From Gautieria morchelliformis (lineage: Eukaryota; Basidiomycota; Agaricomycetes; Gomphales; Gomphaceae), in NCBI GenBank assembly GCA_015179125.1, contig WHVA01000448.1, positions 30,482 through 94,481 of the forward strand: DNA of 64,000 bases, in the 5' to 3' direction. A program made the position numbers and the translations under genes. How positions within the stretch are numbered: the stretch's first letter is position 1; the number at the start of each line of letters is the position of its first letter. This document shows, piece after piece, positions 51,711 to 63,039 of this stretch. Below the pieces are notes generated by a model that saw nothing but the letters and a program-made list of their open reading frames with translations, made no database searches and was not told the origin of the DNA.

Positions 51711-53031
51711 GCAGTCTCTTTCAGTCTCTTGCAAAGTCTCCGGATACGGTAGACAGCTTGCCCTCTCTAGAGGTTGTCAAGTAGTCCACTATTTCCAAGG
51801 AAATAGTACCAGTGTTGATCTCACCCTGATCGCAATATCGCTCGAGGACTTGATCTCCAGATCAAGTTATCGGGGGAAGACCTGGGTGTAAAACAGTGCT
51901 CACCGCTTTCCGCCAGAGAAAGACAGTGAACAGGCATGTTTCTCATACTGTTTCTAGCAGTGTTTGAAAACCTCATGATATGTTGCACGCCAGCTTGATA
52001 TCCATGCCTGGAGGAACACCTATGTTATCGACCCGAACATATATTCGACCACATCAGGAGCGGCATTCCAACCTGCAATCCAGAAATTCACTGGGTATGT
52101 GGAACATACCTTACTTTACTGAGACGAGTGTTTCATACTCAAGACGTTTGAACAGCAGTTGGCCTGAGGCACTTCAGTCCAGGTCATTCATTACTCCTGT
52201 ATCTACCGGTCAACCAAGCCGCCATGATGATCAGTCGACAAGTACGTCAATATAGTTTCACCTGTTGTTCACCGAGTATCTGAACACTGGATAGATGACT
52301 GCTTGTGAGACAGCCGGGTATGATCTCGGGAGAGTGTGCAATGTACTCAAGACGTTTGAACAGCGGTTGACCTGTGGGATATGATCAGTCGACAAGTATG
52401 TACATTGAGTTTCACCTGCTGCCGAGTATCTGACCACACAATAGATGGCAGCTCGTGAGACAGCAGGCCATTGAAAATTGGAGAGATGGTTTTCCATGAA
52501 ATTGAAACGGAATAAATAGGTATAATGTACAGGTCATCGACGGACGGCTGCCGTCCTGTTTTCAAGGGTTCGAGATAGACCAACCTGGACTAGAAGCGTC
52601 AAGGTTCCTATTTGGTACGTCCATGCCCTCCGAAGCGACTCCCATATCCGAATTGGCTGAACTGTCGACTACTTTCAGGTTAATGATAATATACATGGCC
52701 AACATATACATGGCCGACACGTACCACTGTTACTTGCAGCTTTTGCACTAGGTGACACCAGCAACCATCTGATCCGTCGCAGGTGTAGCAACGATGGCGC
52801 TGCAATCGAGTCATTCGGAGAGAGCTGGAAGCTGGAGTGGCTCTCTTAGACACGAGTGGTCATTGCGTGGCGACTTCAGGCAAACCCCGCGGCGCCGGTG
52901 TGACATCATCACGACTGGTGACACTGGCTATACCGGACCCAGAAATATGCACTATGGTGATCGGTGGCAATAGATTGCCTTCTAGTCTCATAGCAATAGG
53001 TCATGCCAAGCCGTGAGACATCTGTTGAAAT
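51711..53031. other. No gene recognised; one local duplication
   Basis: 52138-52311 and 52353-52466 are related (ctcaagacgtttgaacagc, gatcagtcgacaagta, agtttcacctg, gagtatctga, gtgagacagc). No supported coding frame. Confidence 0.5.
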
Positions 53032-54342
53032 TCAACTACACACAAGTTGCTTTTCCCACTGAATACAAGCCATCAGGCAAACGTATAAGGCAAAATACCT
53101 ATGAAACGGAAACGGCGTGTGAAAACCAAAGAATGTCACCTATCAAACAGCCCACACCCAGGCAATTTCACCATCCCTGATGCGGCTGGAGAAGATGACG
53201 ACGGCGGCTGTCATCTGAGACTTGCTGGTAAGGTGACACGATATGAATCAGGACTCACCAGGATCGGGCAGCTAATTGGGTTCTCAAAGACACGTGGCGA
53301 AGGCATGCAAATGGAACTAGGAGTGGTGGTTAGGCATGGCAAGACCGCGGGGATATGATCCACTGTTGAGACCCAAGAGCGCGAGAGGAGAGATTGTGCA
53401 CGGGGGAGACAACTTCGCGTGACTGTGAGGGTGGGATCGGAGAGATACATGTGTGATACTTCGGGGTACAGGACACAACGGGACAACTCCCGAGACTCGG
53501 AGGAACAGACGATCCAATGCAACGGGGTGCGAACAGTCAGATGCCAGGTGATGTACTGTTGAGACGGCATATCGGTATATGCGCGATGCTGCCACTGTAT
53601 CAGGCTATGATGGGTCCACTCAGCAAGTGAGCACCAGAGGCCTATGGGGTCGTACACAGACATGGCAGAAGCGTGCTTATTCCTACCTCAGTGCTATAAC
53701 CGTAGTGGAAAGCGTTGGCAAACCGCTCCAATTCGTCCACAATCTTTTCAAGGTATCCTGCGAAGTCATAACAACCTGTTCCTGCGGACCTTCACAGTGA
53801 GTTAGACAGAGCAGGTTTAAATCCAAGCCTCCACCAGAGCTCACATAGGTCTGCAGGGGTTTTCTAATTTGCTGTGCCGGATGGACCGGCTTGGGTTAGA
53901 AAGAGGCGATGATGCGTAAAACCAATAACTTCTCCCGTAGGACCCGAAGATTACATGGGGCCGTGTCCGGTTACTAATGCTGAGACAACACCATATAAAC
54001 TGCAACCCTTTCTTTAAGACATCACATCCTTACCCTCGGACTTTATCGGAGTGATGACATTGTCTCATCCCAAGATAGGGGTGCGATCTCCGGCAAGTTT
54101 TAGTTGATGAACCTTATCATTCAGATGGTCCGCTGAGTCATTCGCCTGTATGGCATTCTTAGATGAGTAATCAACATGGGCCGCGTCGAGATTTTATATA
54201 ATGATCGTGTTCCCGTTAGCAGTTCGCAATCTTAACATCTTCATGACTTTGAAATATATGCGGAATTCCAATGGAGAGGACCCATTCATGTACGTCTTCT
54301 TTCAGCCAATGAGGTTTACCTGACCGTTTCATACAGCTTCAC
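53032..54342 (+). other. Helitron 5' leader region
   Basis: Shared with the inverted copy. A short frame at 53101 (MKRKRRVKTKECHLSNS) is the start of a small open frame that in the other copy leads into the oxoprolinase-like fragment. The 5' TC terminus of the Helitron was not located. Confidence 0.5.
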
Positions 54343-57300
54343 GTGTTCTTCTTTGACGAGGGGAGATTCATTACACGTTTACATCTATTCTTCACAGATC
54401 CCGATGAACACGGGGTGATTGTCCATAACTACAACAAACAATCTCTTTACTCTGGTCACATCCAACTCCTATCTACAATAACATGGCTTTCTCTTCTACA
54501 ATCACATGGGATATCGGCAATATCTCATCACCCAGTTGTGTATGGGGGCAAAACCGTGGAGGACGGATACATGAATGCCCTTATTGTCACTTAGTCCTTT
54601 TGACAGGTGAACGAGCAGGGTTTTGTTGTGGGGATCGAGGAAAACGACTGCATGACATTAAGCCACTTCCTCCGTTGCCTGAAGAGTTCAATGTATTCAC
54701 CCATGACCCCAACATTTCATCTTCATCGCGTGTTTTAAACTTGATCTACTCTTTTGCTTCTTTGGAATCTACATCAGACTTCCCTGGACTACATGGACCT
54801 CCAGGTTTTTTCTCTGTTCAAGGTCGACTTTATCACCGCCTACGACCAAAACATCAGAACTCCGCTATACGATGGTTATTATACGATGGCTTTCTAGCCT
54901 CTCAAGCCCCTCATCAAAATTGGTTTCATTCGTTACCACACGTCTGGACGATTGCAATGCGTGATGCATTGCTACGGGTTAATCCGTTTGTTCATGCATT
55001 GCGCCAACTGTCGTCCATTCAACCATCTATTTCTCCTGAAGCATCCATCATCCTCAAAGAATCATCGCCCTCAAATGAGGTGATAGCTTCTAAGACACAC
55101 GTCATGCTTATACTTACAGCTGTTTAGATTGCTGCTATTATGTCTTTTCGCAACACTACCCAATCTGATGTCCATTCACGGTCTCTCACAGTTGCCAAGA
55201 CCGATGGACATAATCAATCTATCCCCACCATTAGCCGTCTCTGGGAACCATTGGTATATCCCCTGTTTTTCCCACATGGCACTCTAGGCTGGGGTGTAAA
55301 TGAAGGCTTGGGTGTTTCTGCATCTGATGCTGACACAGAGAGTGTCTCTACACAGATGTGGTACTACCGTGGCACACTCCTTCGTGAACCTCGGTTTCAA
55401 CTCTTTGGCCGTCTATGCAATGAATATATTGTCGATATGTTCACTCGCGACCTAGAATGTAGACTGAACTACATCTGTCACAATCAACAAAAAGCCTCTC
55501 AAGATCGAGGTTCATCTACTAATAACATCTACTTACCTGCATCTTTTCTTGGTTCAAGAAAATGGGCCTCCGAACAGATTGCAGATGCTCTTGCCCTAGC
55601 TGCGACATATGGACCGCCTACATTCTTTATCACTATGACATGCAATCCTCAATGGCCTGAAATATCCCAGCAGTTGCGTCCTGGGCAAGGATTTGAAGAT
55701 GCACCTTTAATAGTTTGTCGAGTGTTCAAGCGGAAATTGGGTCACTTTCTGTCAACATTATCATCGATGTTTCCAAATGCAGGTCGGCGATTATATTTGA
55801 TATACTGCATTGAGTTTCAAAAATGCGGGTTACCCCATTGTCACATTCTCATCAAATTTCAATCCGAGTGTATCACACCTGATGACATCAACAAAGTCAT
55901 TTCCACAGAAATTCCCTCTAATGATGAAGATGCTGCTCTCATTAGAACTCATATGCTTCACCATCATCCTCCTCGCAACCGGCCTGCATCACGTTACTGT
56001 CAGCGTGAAAATAATGGACTTCGCACTTGCAGGTTCAACTATCCACGCCAACTTCAGGAAAATACAACCTTTGATGATGAAGGCCGGGTATTGTATCGAC
56101 GTCATATGCCTGGAGATGAGATGGTGGTTCCTCATTGCCTTCCATTAATCCGGAAATATTGATGCCACATCAACTTTGAAGCTGCAAGTACAGGTCATTT
56201 ATTTCAATATATTTTTAAATACATTCACAAAGGTAAGTTCCTAGTGTATTCTTTCAAGCTTTTTCTAAACAGATGTAGGTCCTGATCGCACATGGGTACA
56301 TTTGAGAGACTCCTCTGATTCATCACTTGATGAAATTGCTGAGTTTTGGGATGCGCGTTATTTGTCAGCAGGGGAAGCTGCATGGAGAATTTTGGGATTT
56401 CACATAACAAGCAAAGAACCTGCTGTTACAGCTCTTCCCATACACACCCCTGATTCAACATGTTATCATCAATACGATCGATCCTCACAACCTTCCAGCT
56501 CCATGTCCAAGCTTGACATTATTTTTCACATCCCTATGGGTCTTTTCATGACGACAACAATGTTGAACAAAGTTTTGCCAACCTCACTTACACAGACTAC
56601 TATCGCCTTTTTCGTCTTCGAAAATTTAACTGGGATAATCAAAACAACTCCCGGTACTACATGGAAAAACCCAACGTCCTCGGCCAACCTATGATGCATG
56701 TCATTCTTCGTAAACCAAACAAGCCCCATATCACAAGACTACAACCCATCCGGCCATCTGAAGGAGAACGTTTCTATATCCACTCCCTTTTATTACACCT
56801 CCCAGCTATATCATTTGATGACTTGCGTACCATCCAGGGCCACTTACTGCCTACATTTCAAGAATCAGCTCTAAATCACAGTTTATTTGCTGATCAATCA
56901 GAAGGAGACTCATGCATCTCTGAGGCCATTCAAACTCTAAACACTCCACGGCAAATTCACCAATTATTTGTCCATCTCCTTACCAATGACTGTTGCCCTC
57001 TACCAATTAACACATGGCACTCATTCGGACATGAATTATCACAAGACTTCCTCCACCAACAAGGTGGTAATGTTGACTTAGCACAGACAGCTGCTCTGAC
57101 AGAAATATCAAAAAACTTGGATGAACATGGACATCAATTGTCGGACTTTGGATTACCTGAACCACGTCTACGTGGAACAGAAATTGAACATGAGTTACGG
57201 CAATGGTCAGCAAACATCCCTTTGCTGCATCATCGGAGTCAAATATGTCGTGCATCTTTCACGGATGAACAAGAAGCAATCTTTTCTGAAATTGAACAAG

Positions 57301-58674
57301 CGGCTAACTCTAAATCTCCACTGCGATTATTTGTTGATGGACCGGATGGCCGTGGGAAAACATTTCTTACAAACACCATCTGCGACTCATGTCGTCACCT
57401 ACGTGAGATTGTTCTGCCCACTGCAACTTCTGCATTTGCTGCACAAGTTTACCCTGGAGGTAGAACCACGCACGCTGCTTTTAGAGTATATAATTTTGAT
57501 TCCATTACACTGCTTTGAGGACTTACACATTTGGTTGCAGGTACCTGTCAATGATGCATCTGAGTTCTTACTATCGCCTATTGACCCTGATGACCCACGA
57601 GGACAACTACTCAAAGAAGCCTCTATCATTATCTGGGATGAAGCTCCTATGGCTAATCATGCAGTTCTCGCATGTGTCAATGAAACTCTACAACGCATCA
57701 TGCAGAATGACATGCCATTTGGAGGAAAGATTATCATCCTCTTAGGTGATTTCCGTCAAACGTGTCCTGTTGTGCGAAAAGGTTCCAAAATGGATGTCAT
57801 TGATGCATCCATTCGCAGCTCTCCCCTCTGGAATGAGTTCCAAGTCCGTTCCTTGACTGCTCCAGTGCGTCACGCGATGGACCCTGGATTTGCCTCTGCT
57901 ATTGATGACATTGGCAATGGCCCTTCTGGCAATGTTTCTTTGGACATGATTCAATGTATCACATCTACTACAGATGCTGTTGACTTTGTATTTCCACCTG
58001 AGGTTTTGTCAGACCCCACTCAATGCCTGACCCGTTCAATTCTTGCACCAACAAACTCACAATGTGACATGTATAACTCCATATGCCTTCACAGGCTGAA
58101 CACTTTGGAAAAAATCTACACTGCAGCAGACTCTATCAAAGAGACTGATGACGTTAACCTCCTCTCACCTCAAGGCATCCTTGACTATGTAGCCCGCCAA
58201 ACACCAGCTGGACTGCCTTCTCATACGCTATCTATCAGACTTGGAGGAATTTACCGCTTGATGCGTAATTTGTCAATTGGCCATGGCTTGGTCAAAAACT
58301 GCAGAGTAGTCGTCACTCAATTGGGAACAAAGCTCATCACTGTTAACTCCCTCTGTGTCCACGCTGGACTTAATTGTGTTGATAAAGAGAACATCCTCCT
58401 TCCCCGTATCACCTTCTCTTCTTTATTGCCCTCCACTGGCCACACTCTTCTTCACAAGCAAGTTCCTTTATGTCCCGCATATGCAACCACTTTCAACAGC
58501 TGTCAAGGTCTTACCCTGGATCGCATTGCCATAGACCTGACAACCCCCGTATTTAGCCATGGGCAACTTTACACTGCTTTATCACGGGTTCGACATAGAC
58601 TGGACGTTCGAGTACGTTTTCCTTTACATGAACTACAGACACAAAACATCGTCTACAATGAAATTGTCCTCTAA
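54343..58674 (+). pseudogene. Helitron Rep/PIF1-type helicase
   Basis: Domains in order: zinc region (CPYCH...CC, ~54570-54630). Then an intron 55080-55127 restoring SNE|IAAIMSF, and the Helitron-like N domain with FITMTCNPQWPE. The HUH motif is GLPHCHIL (~55830). TGA interrupts at 56160 in otherwise continuous frame, followed by the two-tyrosine motif QYIFKYIHKG. An intron follows at 56233-56272, then DEIAEFWDARYLSAGEAAWRI. A frameshift lies near 56545. The helicase then shows Walker A GPDGRGKT (~57340), an intron 57486-57540 (AFR|VPVND), Walker B IIWDEAPM and LLGDFRQTCPVV. The C-terminal SCQGLTLDRI and YTALSRVR follow, with stop at 58674. With one stop and one frameshift it is almost complete. 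Role: single-strand nicking, rolling-circle transposition and unwinding. Confidence 0.9.
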
Positions 58675-58695
58675 CTCTCCCACATCCGCTAAAGA

Positions 58696-58735
58696 CTCGC
58701 CGAAACGAAGCACAGGCGAGGCTTGTAATTACTAA
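58696..58735 (+). other. Helitron 3' terminal hairpin and CTAA
   Basis: 6 bp stem ctcgcc/ggcgag with a 13 nt loop, 11 nt spacer, ctaa end. Position and form agree with Helitron 3' termini. Confidence 0.7.
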
Positions 58736-58746
58736 AAGGATGACAG

Positions 58747-59521
58747 ATCTCCGATGCTGAATTCGCACTAGCACATGATGATGATTTGTTGGTATGGCTG
58801 AAAGTGAGTAAACTACTTATAGAATCTTATGCTTATGGTTTATGCTATATTAGGATGGGCCTTTGCCTGAAGATTTCTTCAGTGAGATTTGGAGAGTGCA
58901 ATCAAAGGTATTTTTAGTGGATCAAGGTCAGTATGCCATGGCATATGAGTTCCTTGGTTCATTATGCTACATAAACAGTTGGCATGTTAGAAACAACATA
59001 TGTAGCCTCTATGGATGATCAATCAGACATGGAACCTGGCATGATCCGTGAGTGTAACAATGAAGAAGATCCAATGAAGAGGTATAAATGTCCGGACTGT
59101 GGAAAGTCATTTGGTCGTCCCAGTAGTCTTAAGGTTGGTCTCTATTATTTTTCATGTAAATCAAGCCTTGAGTCAACTTCTTTGGATTAACAGACACACG
59201 TATATGTCCACAGGGGCAATAAGTGTACATATTCTCACCTCTATTATATTGATAATTTCTTATCCATTTTCTCCAGCATATGCATGCCCTGCTCTGGGCT
59301 GTGACAAGACCTTCAGTATACGATTGAATATGATCCGACATCTGCATAATAAACGTGAGTGGGAAGACAATGACGATGATGATAACAGGTATAACCATCA
59401 CCCCACATTCTCAACTCATATCTCACATGGCCCTGCAGAAAGGTGGTCTCTGTTGAGATCTGAAGATCCAATGGAGGATGTTCAGATTGACAATAGTGTA
59501 CATTCTTCTAGGATATATTAG
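58747..59521 (+). CDS. C2H2 zinc-finger protein, 3' exons (5' end missing)
   Basis: Six exons fit phase exactly: 58747-58803, 58854-58926, 58979-59133, 59194-59224, 59277-59354, 59439-59521 (477 coding bases, 158 residues plus stop). Introns are 50-84 bp GT-AG. Finger 1 reads CPDCGKSFGRPSSLKTHVYVH, in which the CxxC, the 12-residue spacer and HxxxH are complete. Finger 2 starts CPALGCDKTFSIRLNMIRH with CxxxxC spacing and an atypical His pair. The acidic upstream part (AHDDDLLVWL, EEDP) could be an activation region. Exon 1 begins after an acceptor (gacag, 58742-58746) only 11 bp past the Helitron end, so the 5' exons lie elsewhere. Likely a nuclear transcription factor. Confidence 0.7.
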
Positions 59522-59545
59522 ATATATTTTAAAATATCAACCCTA

Positions 59546-60205
59546 TGTTACGTATCGAGATTTCCGCTAAGTCGGAACTGGAAAGGACAGCGGCTTCAAC
59601 TTATGGGTTGCGCCCCCGATGAACTATCGTCCTAAGTATTTCGGAAATGGGTCGGAAGATGGAAAGTATTGAACTAAGGGTTGGTTGGAACCTGAGTCGG
59701 AACTGAGGCGGAAGGTGGAAGATGGAAGGCGGAGAGACGGAGGTCTTGCTAGACTCGCTGTGCTAAGAACAGGAGATGGAGCGAAGGAAATCAAGTATCA
59801 AAGGTGATTATCTGATTGCAGAAACGGAGACATACATGAGAGGGTTTTTATACAAAGAGCAGAAGCAACAGGTAATGGTATGGTACTAAGCACATTCCGG
59901 GGGGAGCAGAAGTCGGGTAGACATACGTGGGAACTAACTGATTGGGAACAATGGGACTACAAGGGGGGTTCAGGGTAAGGTAAAACAATGGCAAAAGAAC
60001 AAGGGGTCGGAAAACATATCTGACAATGAACTACAAGGGTGACCGGATGTATGATCTTGATGAACAATGAAGCGGGTCCGGAGTGTCTGAGTAATAGAGT
60101 TGAAAGAACAAGGGAGTAGAACAAGGGGCGGAATGTTGGAATTAGCGGAGGGGCGGAATGTGTGTAGAACTGATGGTCAGAAATTGGGAATGGACGGTGG
60201 TAACA
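59546..60205. mobile_element. 660 bp solo LTR
   Basis: Ends tgttac...gtaaca are perfect inverted hexamers, with the 5 bp duplication cccta (59541-59545, 60206-60210). Rich in ggaa words (gtcggaactgg, ggcggaaggtgg), reminiscent of but not alignable to the chromovirus LTR. It lies 24 bp after the zinc-finger stop codon, so it may supply or disturb its 3' UTR. Confidence 0.9.
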
Positions 60206-61179
60206 CCCTAACCGAATTCATAGTCCATCATTTTGAGAAATTTGTATATTGTGGATATCCTAAAATTTTTGAATGTTCTGATATTTTAAAAATATATTTG
60301 TATGTGCTGGAACATAATGTGTAATGAGATAACAGAGCCATTTCAGATAGGATTTGGATGACTATATGTTAAACATATATAGCAATTTTTTTAAATGTAC
60401 AATGATAGAATGTAGAGGCAAGTATGGACCATAAGACTAAACATTAGAAGTATATATGAAGCTGGTTAGATGTATGATGACAGAATGTCGAAGCAAGTAT
60501 AGACAATAACTCTACTATGAAGGTTAATCAAAAGGGTCATGTGATACAGCATATATGAGTATATAATATATATTATACGAGTATTAATAACAACATACAG
60601 GAATATATAGTAGTATTTATAAGGAGAATAATAGGTGTTATTAGAAGATTCTGTATATATTTAAACATCTCAGAGATATATATACATATGAGAGAGTATT
60701 AGACTATAATAAGAAGTAATAGATACTTGGATAGATATTTCTAACAGATATGAGTAGGAGTATTAGTATGAGTAGTTATAATGAGAGTGTAGTTGTCCAG
60801 CAGCTGTATAATATGAGCTGGGTACTTTGCTAGATCATTCAGCATTTCCTGAACAGTATTTGTGCCTTTGTTATGACCATGTGTTTCTGACTTCTGACAC
60901 TTGTTGTGATAAACGCAACTATCTCATTTCAAATCATTTATATATAAAAGGAACTAATAAAGAAAGAAAAAAAGAAAAAAAAAATCAAAAAGAAACAGAA
61001 ATGACATTTATGATAGACGTCGGTGCAGACGACGATCACACGAATTTACGACATGCTATATTACCCATAGATCGGGTAATGTACAGAAGTTCAAGCATCG
61101 ACCACGTGCGGTCGATCAGGGATGGCGCGCCTATCGAGTGATGGCATTGGCCATGACGTCGACAGGCGCCAGGCCATAG
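60206..61179. other. AT-rich region, no gene recognised
   Basis: 60220-60830 is strongly AT-rich with many tata/atat runs. An A-rich stretch at 60955-61000 could be the tail of an old retroposon. The phrase tcatgtgatacagc (60537-60550) also occurs in the copia A LTR start, perhaps by chance. The short frame 60827-61141 has no domain. Confidence 0.55.
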
Positions 61180-61761
61180 TGTAAGGACCCGGCCAAAGGC
61201 CGGTTACTTACCGATAAAACCTTCTTCCGAGCCCGAGCCTTGTGATATTTCGTGCCCGAGTACACATGATCCTTATCCACGCCCGAGCCCGAGCCCGAGC
61301 TTGAGTTTATATCCGACCTTGATCCCATGCCCGTATCCCCTTAGTTACTGATTCCGCTCCATCACGCATCATTCATATATTACCTTGCCCTGACCTCGGC
61401 CTCCTGACCTCACCCTGACCTCCACCAATATGTTCGCCCCTGACTAGTACCCTCGCTCGTATATAACCCCCTTGTATGCATTCCTACTCCTCAGTCTGAA
61501 AATCAACTATCGTATCCCTTCGATCCCTAGCTAGTTTCTAAGCCTCGCTTCTTAAGCCAAACCTCGCCTCTTATTCGTTTGCCTCCGAAGTTGGGACTCA
61601 TGCGTAGGGTCGGCGCAGCACATAAGCTGAAGCCAAGTCCCTCTCCGACTTCCCCATCCAAACCTCGCCCCGTAACCTCGGACCTTGCCTCGGGTTTCGT
61701 TCCCGACCTCGGTCAACCTTACGACGGATTGTACCGTAACAGTATTTTCAGACTGCTTACA
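61180..61761 (+). repeat. 5' LTR of Ty3-E
   Basis: 582 bp, tgtaag...cttaca. TATA box tatataa at about 61460. Contains a (gagccc) microrepeat at 61280-61300. The right boundary is inferred from the terminal hexamer because the 3' LTR lies outside the window. Confidence 0.7.
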
Positions 61762-61869
61762 CCTACGTATCCCTTTTCTTCACTATGTCCATAATGACTC
61801 GTTCTCACACCCTTCGGGGTATATCAGAACAATGACGTTTCTCGGAAGCCCCCGACGACACACCACCGT

Positions 61870-63014
61870 CTCCGGGGGTACCCCTCGCAGACCCCGCCGA
61901 GCCTAGTAACAAAGGCAAAGGTAGGGCTAACCCCGGTGATCCTTCAGGTGATCCAGGTGATGGCTCGGGAAGTTCTGACAACGATCAGGACCTCCCCAAC
62001 CCACCACCTGAGGACCTCGGTGACCTCGAGGACAACGAGCTTATGCGTCGAGTGTTCATCAAACTCGCGAAACCTCGCGAGTCCGAAGCACGAGCCAAGG
62101 TCAAGGAACCGGATAGTTATGACGGTACTGACCAGGCCAAGCTTCGCACCTTCTTCCTTCAATGCGTACTCAACTTCCGAGATCGCCCCACAGCTTTCAA
62201 AACTGGGGCCTCGAAGGTGCAGTATGCTATTTCTTACCTGTCCGGCTCAGCTCTACAGTATTTTGAGCCGGCGATCCTCGGCGAAGTCCAACCCGAGCCA
62301 GATTGGCTCGAGGACTGGGACAGCTTCAAGGCCGAGCTCGAGCTCAACTTCGGGCCATACGACAACGCTGCCCAAGCCGAGATTGACCTCGAGAAAATCG
62401 TTATGAAAGAGCACCACAAGGCCGCGTGATTCTTTATCAATTTCGCCCGAGCTTCGACTCGGACTCAGTGGAACGATGCGGCCCTCCGACACTTCACCTA
62501 CAAGGGCTTGGCCAAACAAATCAAGGATGACTTACTTCACTTCCCTCGATTCCGCAGCCTCGCCGAGCTTAGGAACTTGGCGCTGGAATGCGACAGCCGT
62601 TACTGGGAGCGTAAGGAATACGACGCCATGATCAATGGCCGTAGCTCCCAGCCCGCACGCGCCACTAATCAGTCCAGCAGCAATGCCACTAACAACAACC
62701 AGTCTTCCAGCGGTTCTAATAAAAATAAGAACCGCAACAAGACTAACAACAACGGCAAGGGTTCCAACAACAACTCTTCGAACAACAAAAGCCAGCCCGA
62801 CATATCGAGGAAGCTTGGGAAGGATGGCAAACTACTTCCCGAGGAGCGCCAACGTCAGGTCGACCAAGGCCTTTGCCTGCTTTGCGGCACCAAGGGCCAC
62901 GTCGTCAAGGACTGCCCGAAGAACAAGTCTACCGGCGGTAGCGGTTCTAAAGGTCGGGCAGCGAAGACCCCTAACGAGGGGACATCCGCCTCCATTACGG
63001 AGGTGAAAAACTAG
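61870..63014 (+). pseudogene. Ty3-E Gag
   Basis: An acidic Pro/Gly/Asp-rich N-terminus leads to the retrotransposon Gag domain: RTFFLQCVLNFRDRP, YAISYLSGSALQYFEPAIL and WDSFKAELELNFGP. A TGA at 62427 interrupts it; the same frame continues as FFINFARASTRTQWND and LAKQIKDDLLHFPRF. An Asn/Ser-rich low-complexity stretch (62660-62800) precedes the knuckle CLLCGTKGHVVKDC. Stop at 63012-63014. The TGA fits a former CGA codon. The N-terminal start codon was not determined. Confidence 0.85.
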
Positions 63015-63039
63015 GTAGCAACCTCGGAACCACACGATC

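Larger units (their letters stand above)
53806..58735 (+). mobile_element. Helitron with Rep/helicase gene
   Basis: Contains all conserved Helitron coding blocks (see the Rep/helicase entry). The 3' end fits the family: hairpin ctcgcc(13 nt)ggcgag at 58696-58720, then 11 nt, then ctaa at 58732-58735 (CTRR rule). The 5' end is uncertain; 53806 is the left limit of the thrice-repeated leader and is only a placeholder. The base after ctaa is a, not the expected t. Confidence 0.8.

Noticed and set aside
53806..53830. Helitron 5' terminus
   Set aside because: No A|TC start at this point; it is merely where three copies begin to align, so the true end is left open.
60537..60560. Possible copia A LTR fragment (tcatgtgatacagc)
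   Set aside because: Only 14 bases match in an AT-rich region; no further similarity.
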